The notes under the pieces were generated by a model, which did not search any database, had not been told where the DNA came from, and was given only the letters and a program-made list of their open reading frames with translations. This document shows positions 1 through 7,205 of a DNA stretch of 10,965 bases, one piece after another. The position numbers and the translations under genes are program-made. Source of the stretch: CAVTJX01 sp963735175 (GTDB taxonomy: Bacteria > Electryoneota > RPQS01). The first letter of the stretch is position 1. Each line of letters starts with the position of its first letter. Location of the stretch: the NCBI GenBank assembly GCA_963735175.1, contig CAVTJX010000010.1, positions 1-10,965 on the forward strand. The letters run 5' to 3'.

Positions 1-1684
1 CGGAAGCGACACCGAAATGATATTCGCGCCGGTAAGCAAGTCGCTGGTGAGGATACCCGTCAGCGCGGTGTTGACGGGTTTCGATTCGAGGACCACCGCC
101 GTCTGCCCCTGCCAGTCGAAATTGTTGTCGCTGGAGGTGATCTTGCCGACCGTCAGTCCCGGCGCGGTCTTGCCGTTCAAATAAACGATGGCGCGATGGT
201 GGCCGGCCGCGTCCCAACTGAAACCTTCCAGCGCCGCCCGCACGGTGACGCCACTGGGCGAGCGCGTGTCGGGAGAAGGCAGGCCGATCACGAATTCGCG
301 GGTCGTCAAGCCGTCGATTTGCGCACCCCAGAAGAATTGGTCCTGGTTGATGCCCAGTGGCCCGACCAGTTCCATCTGGCCGCTGAACTGCTCACCGCTA
401 TGCCCGAGGCGCTCGAATTTCGAGTCCTTCTCGAAATGCAGCGAGGTCCGGACGCGGCTGACCGTCGTCTGGTTCTGAGACGGCCATTCGCTGTGGAATG
501 AACCGTCCTCGTCGCCGAGGCGCAGTCCCGGCACTCCGTTGCCCCACGATAACCAGTAGACATTATCGTCGGTCCAGCGGTCGTTGTGGTAAGCCGGCGA
601 AAACTGCTGGTAGGTTAACTCGTTGGGCGTGCCGTAAAATTCGATATAATCTTCGTCATCAAACCGGCCATCGGCGCCGCCTGCGAAGTAGACCGGCAGT
701 TCCCGGCCGCGATGGCGGATGTGCGTGTCAAACGCGGAAATCTGTTCGACCGGACATCCGGCAAAGCGTAGATCGGCGGCCATCACGCGGACGACGCTGC
801 GATCCCGCACGATCAGTTTCCAGCGCCCGCCGACAGGCTCATTGCCTTCGTCCAGCGTGCCCGCCGCCGAGCCGTGGGAACTCGCTGCGGAGGCCTCCGG
901 CATGCGCGTTGTGAGCGTGGTCGCGGCCAGAGGTCCGAGCATCCGCCGCATGAGGTCGGTTTCCGCCGACCGTCGGGGAGGCGGTTGGTCGCCGCCGATC
1001 CGGAGCGCGGCAACCGCACCCGGATTTTCACGCGCCGGGCTACCCGCGCGAGGCCGCGTGCGGCGTCGACCTGGACGGGATTGAATTGCAGGGCGAGAAT
1101 ACGATGGCCGCGGAAAATGCCGCTTTCCGCGAGCGTCACCATTTGCGGAGGCCAGAAGACCACTTAAAAGAGGCGTCAAATCGCTGCGTTCGGCCCAGGA
1201 AATCGCCGCTGCTGTCGGACCGGTGGCCTCCGGTACACGTCCCGGTTCCGCTTTCTCGACCCACGAGTCCACGGGGAAATCGGCTGGCGAAGCCGCAAAA
1301 GCCCCCAGATTGCGGGTGTCGATGTCCGCGTCAACGATCTCCACAGAGGCAGTCCCGGGCAGACCGTCCAGTAGCTGAACGAGCTGCGGCAAGCGTGGCA
1401 CTCCCTGGCGGGACATGGGAATCGCGCCGGCGAGGTCAATCCCCACAATCCGGCCTCGGGCGCTGTCCCGGTCGAGGACGATGTCCGGGCACTCCCATTC
1501 CAGAAGCAGTTCACCGTCCTCTTGCTTCAGAAGCTGGACGGTGGCCCGGCTGAGGGTTTGGGCCGCGAGCTTTGACGAGGGAGTCTTTGCGGCGGGATTT
1601 GACTTGGTGAGAGCCGAAGAAGCTGCTCCCGATGACGGTGAGCAAGCTCAGGAGAATGATGAGGTTACGTGTGCGCGATGGCAT
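1..1684 (-). CDS. C25 (gingipain/PorU-like) peptidase, N-terminal part, frameshifted, partial
   Basis: This is the N-terminal part of a secreted cysteine peptidase of family C25, the gingipain family, which also includes the type IX secretion sortase PorU. The start at 1684 has GGAG four bases upstream and is followed by a hydrophobic stretch (RNLIILLSLLTVIGSS) that fits a signal peptide. The segment FRGHRILALQFNPVQVD, near 1120-1060, is typical of the pre-catalytic region. From about 1000 down to 1 a clean frame holds GGADGRFDDEDYIEFYG followed by DDNVYWLSWG, the usual lead-in to the C25 domain. The catalytic His/Cys domain would lie beyond the left edge, so activity cannot be judged. Three reading-frame shifts are needed, in about 1570-1680, near 1160 and near 1005. 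They may be sequencing indels or real decay. The family call is firm; the exact role (sortase or effector peptidase) is not resolved. Confidence 0.72.
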
Positions 1685-1980
1685 AGCGCTCCGGATATGA
1701 AAAAAGTTCGCAGAAAGCTCTTGGCACCGCCATGAGAGCACTCCCACACGCAACCCGCCTGGCGGCAGATGCCTGGTTTTTACGGAAGCTCACGGACGGG
1801 ACAAACAGCTTAGCGAACTTGCTATAAAGCAGACTCCCTGAAATTCGATGCAAAATAGGAAAAACTTTCCAGTTTGTCAAGCCCAAACCGCCATGCAAGT
1901 ACTTAGTTTTCCACCACCAGCATTCTGGGTGCGGAATAGTGGGGGATTCTGCAAACCCCGCTCCAATCGGTACCGGCCCC

Positions 1981-2037
1981 AAACGTTCAAAACGCTGAAA
2001 TGCTGAAACGCGGAAACGCGGAAACGCTGAAACGACG
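1981..2037 (+). repeat. 8-bp tandem repeat tract, AAACGCTG type
   Basis: From 1990 the sequence reads as six consecutive 8-base units: AAACGCTG, AAATGCTG, AAACGCGG, AAACGCGG, AAACGCTG, AAACGACG. A diverged unit (AAACGTTC) precedes them, offset by one base. Units differ by one or two bases. The reverse-complement form of the same unit recurs at 2101-2132. No function is known to me. Confidence 0.8.
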
Positions 2038-2083
2038 CTTGGGATGTCGGTTCGACAGAATTGAGGGATCCGGAAGCCCCGCG

Positions 2084-2110
2084 ATCTCTGAATTTTGGTG
2101 TTTCAGAGAT
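2084..2110. repeat. 9-bp perfect inverted repeat (hairpin)
   Basis: ATCTCTGAA at 2084-2092 pairs perfectly with TTCAGAGAT at 2102-2110 across a 9-base loop. No T-run follows on either side, so an intrinsic terminator is unlikely. It partly overlaps the reverse-orientation 8-bp repeats and may have arisen from them. Confidence 0.6.
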
Positions 2111-2132
2111 TCAGAGTTTCAGCGTTTTCACC
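2101..2132 (-). repeat. 8-bp tandem repeat tract, opposite orientation
   Basis: The units TTTCAGAG, ATTCAGAG, TTTCAGCG and TTTTCACC follow one another with an 8-base period. They are reverse-complement relatives of the tract at 1981-2037. AAAACGCTGAAA (1989-2000) has a perfect 12-base inverted partner here (TTTCAGCGTTTT), so the two tracts could fold into a stem about 140 bases long including loop. Confidence 0.65.
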
Positions 2133-2268
2133 GGTTGCCTCAGTCCACAGGGTTTCTTATATTGCAGAGTTAAGCATAGGCATTCGTAATCCCGACTTTC
2201 TGCGCTCCGTGCGTGCCGTTTCGCACCTGTCAATCCCGGTCACTTTAACAACCGCGAGCACCTCTCCC

Positions 2269-2861
2269 ATGCAAACTCCTGCCACGACCTTCGAGCTGAA
2301 GCAGGCTACCGCCAATCCCGCCCCCCTCGGACTGCTGGGCTTCGGCATGACCACCGTGCTGTTGAATCTGCACAATGCGGGTTTCTACGGATTAGGGTCG
2401 ATGATTCTGGCGATGGGCATTTTTTACGGCGGCCTGGCGCAGATCATCGCCGGGATCATGGAATGGAAGAAGGCCAATACTTTTGCCGCCACGGCCTTCA
2501 CCTCGTACGGCGTTTTCTGGCTGACGCTGGTGGCGCTGCTGGTGCTGCCGGAAATGGGTCTCACGAGCCAAGACCGAAGCCTGTGGCGCTGGCGGCTTAC
2601 CTTGCCGTCTGGGGCTTGTTCACGCTGGTGATGTTCATCGGCACGCTGCGGCTGAACCGCGCGTTGATGTTCGTGTTCGGCAGCTTGACCGTGCTGTTTT
2701 TCCTGCTCGCCGCGGGCCACGCGTTTGACGCGCCGGGTGTGCTCACTCTGGCGGGCTATGAAGGCATCATCTGCGGCCTGAGCGCGATGTACACCGGCCT
2801 GGCGCAGGTGCTGAACGAAGTTTATGGAAAAACGCTGTGGCCGCTCGGGCCGGTGAAATAA
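2269..2861 (+). CDS. satP: Acetate uptake transporter (GPR1/FUN34/YaaH family), one frameshift
   Basis: This inner-membrane protein should carry acetate or succinate with protons. The start at 2269 is followed by about 18 polar residues and then the family signature NPAPLGLLGFGMTTVLLNLHN. Hydrophobic helices follow through the rest, six as expected. The first frame runs through LLVLPEMGLTSQD. Near 2574 the frame changes and continues as KPVALAAYLAVWGLFTLVMF to the stop at 2861. Adding one C to the CC at 2574-2575 joins them as SQDPKPVALAAY, giving 197 aa, a normal family length. A one-base deletion in a C run is therefore likely, and I consider the gene intact in the cell. There is no Shine-Dalgarno; the ATG follows a pyrimidine-rich CCTCTCCC. 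SatP is the E. coli name for the family and is used here by homology only. Confidence 0.85.
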
Positions 2862-2940
2862 TCGGCTCCGCCCCTCCCCACTGAAATCCGCACCCGTTAC
2901 CTTTGAATTCCGGTTGAATCCACACACATCCCCATTACTC

Positions 2941-4306
2941 ATGCCCCTTACCCTCAACACTCTGTACAGCTACGCGGATCACGTCGGTCCGCATGGCTTG
3001 CGTCCCAAGGATTTCGACCTCGTCGAAAAGAAGCTGCGCGCGGCGATTGTCCGCCAGCGCGAACGGCGGACCGAAGGGAAGCGCGCGTTTCTCGATTTGC
3101 CCAGCGACGCCGAAGCGTATACGACGAGCCGCGCGGCGGCGGCGGATTTTCGGGGCGCGGAGAATTTACTGCTGGCGGGCATCGGCGGCTCGGCATTGGG
3201 TCCGATGGCGATCTTTCAGGCGCTGGCCCATCCACTGCACAATCTGCGTTCGCCCGAGGAGCGTGACGGCCGGCCCCGTTTCTTTGTTTTAGACAACGTC
3301 GATCCCGATTTTGCAACGGCGCAACTGGACTTTTGCGATCCGCGCGAGACCGTCTACAACATCATTTCCAAGAGCGGCGCCACGGCGGAAACCGCCGCCG
3401 CCACGCTGCTGATTTTCGACCGTTTGAAAAAGACGCTCGGAACGCGCTGGAAAGATCATGTCATCTGCACGACCGATCCCACGAGCGGCGACCTGCGGGC
3501 GCTCTGCGAACGCGAACACGTGCCCACGCTCGATTTGCCGACGCGCAGTGGGCGGCCGGTTCAGCGTGCTTTCGCCGGTGGGCCTGTTCCCCGCCGCGAT
3601 GCTGGGGTTCGACGTGGCCGCGTTGCTCGACGGCGCGGGCGAGATGGCCGAGCGCTGTTTGAGCGACGACTTAGACGAGAATCCCGCGGCACAACTGGCG
3701 GCGGCGCTCTATCTCTTCGACACGCAGCGCAAGAAGCCCATCCACGTGATGATGGCTTACGCGAACTCGCTGTATGGCCTGGCCGACTGGTTCCGTCAGC
3801 TTTGGGCTGAATCGCTGGGCAAGGCGCACGACGTGGCCGGCAACACCGTGAACATCGGTCCGACGCCGGTCAAGGCCCTCGGCACCACCGATCAGCATTC
3901 GCAGGTGCAGCTTTACATCGAAGGCGCTTACGACAAGGTGTTGATCTTCCTCGAAGCCGAACGCTTCCGTAAAATCCTGCCGCTGCCCAAACTGTACAGC
4001 GACGTCTCTTCGTTGAACTACCTCGGCGGGAAGTCGCTGAACAAGCTGATGGCCGCGGAGCTGACGGCGACGCGCGAGGCGCTGGCGCGGCAGGGCCGGC
4101 CTTCGCTGACGATCAAGTTTCCCGAAATCGACGCCCACAGCGTCGGCGAATTCTTCATGCTCCTGGAGATCACGACGGCGATCGCCGGCCACCTCTACCG
4201 CATCAATCCCTTCGACCAGCCCGGCGTGGAACTGGGCAAGGTCTTGACGTATGGCCTGATGGGGCGGGAAGGATTTGAAGACAAGGCGCAGGGGATTCCG
4301 GCCTGA
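2941..4306 (+). CDS. pgi: Glucose-6-phosphate isomerase, one frameshift
   Basis: The enzyme interconverts glucose-6-phosphate and fructose-6-phosphate in the cytoplasm, in glycolysis and gluconeogenesis. Visible motifs include LLLAGIGGSALGP, the sugar-phosphate loop SKSGATAET, the signature VGGRFSVLSPVGL, the WAESLGK segment with the likely catalytic glutamate, GTTDQHSQVQLY, and the C-terminal signature NPFDQPGVELGK. The first frame reaches LDLPT near 3542. One extra base around 3540-3547 shifts it, after which AVGGRFS continues to the stop. Removing one base gives 454 aa, similar to the short bacterial form of about 450. Because the break falls directly before the best-conserved motif and both halves are perfect, I read it as a sequencing indel. 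The ATG at 2941 is preferred to the TTG at 2914 because family homology begins soon after it. The leader is C-rich, without a Shine-Dalgarno. Confidence 0.92.
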
Positions 4307-4377
4307 CGAACGCGGGGGAGCCGTTCCGCGCACCCGCGCAACGTACGTGATTATTCGAACCTCGGAGGAGGCCGGAG

Positions 4378-4884
4378 ATGCTTCCGCAAAATGTTGCCCA
4401 CGTGCATTTGATTCTGAACACCATTCCTTCCATTGGGCTGGCGTTCGGCATTATCCTGGCCATTTTCGGCTGGCGGCGGCGCAAACCCGAGCTTGTGCGC
4501 ACCGGCCTGTTGACGTTCATCATCATCGCCGCCGTTACCATCCCCGTGTATCTAACCGGTCTCGGCGCGGAGCATATCGTGACGGGGCTGCCCGACGCGC
4601 AGCAGGAACTGATTGAGGCTCATGAGCGTTCGGCGCTCTTCACACTGATCACGTTGCTCGCCGTGGGTCTGATCTCCCTTGGCGGCTATTACTTCCATCG
4701 CCGCGTGCGGCTGATCAATCCCAGTTTCCTGATTTTCATTCTGGCGCTCGCGATGGCCGCCGAAATTCTCGTGCTGCGCACGAGTCTGCTGGGCGGGCGG
4801 ATCAACCATCCCGAAGTCCGCCGCGGCTCCCACGCGGCCCCTGGGCGTTTGCTGCCGACGCAGGCGGATTCGCTGCAACCATAG
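4378..4884 (+). CDS. Small multi-pass membrane protein, unknown function
   Basis: This 168-aa protein has about four hydrophobic segments: near residues 10-35 (IPSIGLAFGIILAIFGW), 42-60 (GLLTFIIIAAVTIPVYLTG), 85-105 (ALFTLITLLAVGLISLGG) and 112-135 (FLIFILALAMAAEILVL). Between segments two and three lies a loop with EAHERSA, and the last helix is followed by GGRINHPEVR. I recall this arrangement (HVH near the N-terminus, HE in the middle, GG-x-I-x-HPE at the end) from uncharacterised membrane proteins in several phyla that resemble DUF2231. The histidines could bind metal or haem, but that is speculation. A strong Shine-Dalgarno, GGAGGAGG at 4364-4371, lies six bases before the ATG. It starts 71 bases after pgi and precedes the DUF1569 gene on the same strand. 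Confidence 0.75.
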   Translation: MLPQNVAHVHLILNTIPSIGLAFGIILAIFGWRRRKPELVRTGLLTFIIIAAVTIPVYLTGLGAEHIVTGLPDAQQELIEAHERSALFTLITLLAVGLISLGGYYFHRRVRLINPSFLIFILALAMAAEILVLRTSLLGGRINHPEVRRGSHAAPGRLLPTQADSLQP

Positions 4885-4946
4885 CCGGTTTCCCCTCGAT
4901 CATCCGCGTGCCTCCCGCGCGCCGTCTTCAAGGTAACTCTACTCCC

Positions 4947-5390
4947 ATGAAAACACTCTTCGACGACGCGGCCCGCGCCGCGATCCAGTCCCGGCTGCTG
5001 CGGCTCACGCCCGACAGCACGGCCCGCTGGGGCAAGTTCACGGCCCCGAAGATGCTCGCGCACCTCATTGACTCGTTTGAGGTCGCCTTTGCCGAACGGT
5101 CCGTGGACGTGAAACAGAGTTTTCTGAATACCGCCCTGGGCCGGTGGCTGTTCGTTGATGCGCCCATGCCCGTTCCGAAAAACCTGCCCACCGCGCCCGA
5201 ATTTTTAGTGACGCAGCCCGGCGAATTCGAACGCGACAAGGCGCGCGTGCTGACGTACCTCGAGCGTTACGGCCGGGGCGAGAATCAGAAGTTCGGACAG
5301 AGCCCGGCCTTCGGTACGCTGACGCCGCAGCAGTGGGCGAAGTTGAACTACAAACACCTGAACCACCATTTGACGCAGTTCGGAGTGTAA
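4947..5390 (+). CDS. DUF1569 / DinB-like domain protein
   Basis: This 147-aa soluble protein belongs to the DUF1569 group of the DinB/YfiT four-helix-bundle superfamily. These proteins often bind a divalent metal through histidines, and some are thiol-dependent transferases; the reaction of DUF1569 members is not known. The family pattern is visible as PKMLAHLID with H39 near the N-terminus, PMPVPKNLPTAPEF in the middle and KHLNHHLTQFG at the very end (H137, H140, H141). Length is usual. The ATG at 4947 follows a pyrimidine-rich CTCTACTCCC; an AAGG about 13 bases upstream is too far to be a good Shine-Dalgarno. The gene ends four bases before the native start of the thiamine-binding gene, so the two were probably co-transcribed before the insertion at that gene. 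Confidence 0.85.
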   Translation: MKTLFDDAARAAIQSRLLRLTPDSTARWGKFTAPKMLAHLIDSFEVAFAERSVDVKQSFLNTALGRWLFVDAPMPVPKNLPTAPEFLVTQPGEFERDKARVLTYLERYGRGENQKFGQSPAFGTLTPQQWAKLNYKHLNHHLTQFGV

Positions 5391-5394
5391 CGTT

Positions 5395-5484
5395 ATGGCG
5401 ATTGTCGCCGTTTCCATCGCCCCCGCCGACGTGGGGATCAGCCTCTCCAAATACGTGGCCGCCGCCGAGCGCGTAAAGTGCTAA
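5395..5484 (+). pseudogene. Native 5' stub of the MTH1187-type gene, cut by the insertion
   Basis: The stub encodes MAIVAVSIAPADVGIS, then SKYVAAAERV, and then three foreign residues region (VKC) and a stop, 29 aa in all. Its first 26 codons match the start of the intact gene at 7206 with one amino-acid difference (A11 versus I11) and eight base differences, mostly at third positions. It keeps the original context: four bases after DUF1569 and a GGAG nine or so bases upstream. Homology ends at about 5474, where low-GC DNA begins. I infer that this is the host's own start codon region, stranded by the insertion. The peptide is probably translated but too short to function. Confidence 0.85.
5446..5471 (+). 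repeat. Left 26-bp core direct repeat (attL-like)
   Basis: This 26-base run, codons S18 to the first two bases of R26, is identical to 7257-7282. Bases just outside differ on both sides (5445/7256 and 5472/7283). It is the longest identical run shared by the two gene starts and the natural candidate for a recombination core. It is coding sequence, so its identity could also reflect protein constraint and chance. Confidence 0.6.
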
Positions 5485-5576
5485 ACGGATTATGTGTCAA
5501 CAATTTTCGTGAAGGTAGAGAAGTTCCTATTATTAGAGAGTCTCTTAGCAAATTTGATCTTGGGCAAAAGATATGA
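5478..5576 (+). CDS. Short open frame overlapping the ATPase start (gene tail or leader peptide)
   Basis: From a possible GTG at 5478 this frame encodes 32 residues, including NNFREGREVPII and SKFDLGQKI, and stops at 5574-5576. The stop overlaps the ATPase start codon as ATGA, the usual arrangement of translationally coupled genes. Codon use and composition match the island, not the host. The frame stays open leftward into the MTH1187 stub with no ATG, so it looks like the 3' end of a larger gene whose beginning was lost. A leader peptide is the alternative. I do not recognise the protein. A frame of this length could arise by chance, hence the low confidence. Confidence 0.3.
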   Translation: MLNGLCVNNFREGREVPIIRESLSKFDLGQKI

Positions 5577-7141
5577 ATGGACAGCACCGCAATGATCCAG
5601 TCCATCCCCGTCAATCGGAGCTTGATTTAAACGTGCAACCGACAGGTCTCGCAAAGCAAACAGTTTTGCGCAACATGACTTTTGGACAACGTATTGCCGA
5701 GGAAGAAGCAAGAGAACTCGCGGCTTACTTCGTCGACACCGAGCATTGGCGAAAAATCTTTGCCGGTGAAGTCGATATTGTTTATGGGAGTAAAGGATCG
5801 GGAAAGAGTGCGCTATACTTCGAACTTCAAAATCGTCAGCGACAATTAAATGAGCGGCATATTACTCTTGTCGCAGCAGAGAATCCGCGAGGGAACACGG
5901 TTTTTCATGGCCTAGTTGAAGACCCTCCAACCAGTGAACACGAATTCATCTATCTATGGAAACTATATTTCCTGTCACTTGCAGCAAGAATCCTGCGTGA
6001 ACAGCGAATCCCAGGGGAATTGAGTGATAAAGTAACATCCGAATTAGAGTGTGCAGGATTATTGCCGCGTGACAATGACCTTCCGGCGTTACTCCGATCT
6101 GTAATTGATTATATTCGTCCAAGTCTACATCTCGAAGCTGCAGAAGGTGGAATTAAGTTAGACCCTCACACAGGTCTCCCGAGCGGCTTAACAGGGAAAA
6201 TTACCTTTCGGGAACCAAGCCGCGCAAATCGTGAAAAAGGGCTTGTATCGGTAGATTCACTTCTTGCAGCTTGCGACAAAGCCTTACGTGATGCCGCATC
6301 CACCGTGTGGTTGGCATTGGATCGCTTAGATGTTGCTTTTGCAGATAGTCAAACGCTTGAGGCCAATGCGCTTCGTGCATTATTCAGAGTCTATCGTGAT
6401 ATGGCAGGGTTTGACAATATTCGTCTGAAAATCTTCCTCAGGAATGATATTTGGGAAAGAATTACTGTAGGAGGATTCAGAGAGGGTAGTCACTTCATTC
6501 GTACTATTACAATACAATGGGATGAAAGTACACTCCTTAACCTCGCAATTCGGAGAATTTTAAAAAACGATTCCATTCGTGAACGATATGATGTTGAGGA
6601 ACGCAATGTTCTTGCCGACTTCGTAGCACAAGAGGGACTCTTTTACAGAATATTTCCGCAACAAATTGAAGCGGGGGCGAGAAAACCGCAAACTTTCAAA
6701 TGGATGCTGTCTCGAACATCTGATGGGACAGGTCGTACCGCTCCGCGCGAACTTATCCATCTCTTGTCGGCAGCACGAGATGAACAATTGAGACGTTTGG
6801 AAATCGGTGGGGATGAGCCTCAAGGCGAACTACTTTTTACGGCGCGAGCCATTAAGGATGCTCTTCCTTTGGTTTCGAACGAACGAATTAACCAGACTCT
6901 TTTTGCTGAATACCCAGAGACTCGCGAGTGGTTAATCCGCCTTCGTGGCGATCACACACATCAAACGATTGATTCTCTTTCACGAATTTGGAACATAGAC
7001 GCCGCTGAGGCTCAGAAGCGTGCGTCCACATTGGTTGATATTGGATTCTTTGAACAACCTACTTCAGCTATTCCACCAATTTATCGTGTTCCTGCCCTAT
7101 ATCGGAGTGCATTGAATCTTGTTCAAGGTGCAGCAGACTAA
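5573..7141 (+). CDS. P-loop ATPase, Sll1717 family
   Basis: This is an intact 522-aa cytoplasmic NTPase. The N-terminus has the family lead-in TFGQRIAEEEARELAAYFVDT (about residues 36-56) directly before Walker A, GSKGSGKS at 72-79. A Walker B-like strand, TVWLALDRLD, lies at 244-253, with D250 and D253 as likely acidic residues. A sensor-like segment, KIFLRNDIW, follows at 286-294. The last 70 residues (HQTIDSLSRIWNIDAAEA...) look like a winged-helix module. This layout matches proteins named after cyanobacterial Sll1717, a group whose biochemical role is unsettled; relatives of KAP and STAND NTPases often serve in defence, which I only infer here. The start at 5573 overlaps the upstream stop by ATGA; no strong Shine-Dalgarno is visible. 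Composition and codon use differ clearly from the neighbours, a sign of transfer. It is the only sizeable gene of the island. Confidence 0.8.
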   Translation: MNGQHRNDPVHPRQSELDLNVQPTGLAKQTVLRNMTFGQRIAEEEARELAAYFVDTEHWRKIFAGEVDIVYGSKGSGKSALYFELQNRQRQLNERHITLVAAENPRGNTVFHGLVEDPPTSEHEFIYLWKLYFLSLAARILREQRIPGELSDKVTSELECAGLLPRDNDLPALLRSVIDYIRPSLHLEAAEGGIKLDPHTGLPSGLTGKITFREPSRANREKGLVSVDSLLAACDKALRDAASTVWLALDRLDVAFADSQTLEANALRALFRVYRDMAGFDNIRLKIFLRNDIWERITVGGFREGSHFIRTITIQWDESTLLNLAIRRILKNDSIRERYDVEERNVLADFVAQEGLFYRIFPQQIEAGARKPQTFKWMLSRTSDGTGRTAPRELIHLLSAARDEQLRRLEIGGDEPQGELLFTARAIKDALPLVSNERINQTLFAEYPETREWLIRLRGDHTHQTIDSLSRIWNIDAAEAQKRASTLVDIGFFEQPTSAIPPIYRVPALYRSALNLVQGAAD

Positions 7142-7205
7142 TTAATGAATTGAGTTGTCTAAGAAGGTACCATCGCCTTCAGCAGATATTTCGGTAACAA
7201 ACAGA

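Larger units (their letters stand above)
1685..2268. other. Divergent intergenic region with short repeats
   Basis: This 584-base spacer separates the minus-strand peptidase gene from the plus-strand acetate transporter, so promoters for both must lie here. I see no convincing -35/-10 pair. Short open frames exist on both strands but have no recognisable protein features. The clearest structures are the two 8-bp-period repeat tracts and the small hairpin listed separately. A minor 5-bp hairpin (AAACT-TTCC-AGTTT) lies at 1862-1875. Confidence 0.6.

Noticed and set aside
3671..4333. Minus-strand open frame of 220 codons opposite pgi
   Set aside because: The plus strand carries unmistakable isomerase signatures; the minus frame is a composition artefact.
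4309..4336. CGCGGG/CCCGCG stem after pgi as a terminator
   Set aside because: The stem is short, the loop is long and no T-run follows.
5505..5533. Promoter with TATTAT (5528-5533) for the ATPase
   Set aside because: The -10 match is fair, but the expected -35 position (TTTCGT) is poor, and such matches are common in AT-rich DNA.
7155..7205. TTG start extending the thiamine-binding protein by 17 residues
   Set aside because: The extension is island sequence with no family similarity, and the native copy begins at the ATG equivalent to 7206.
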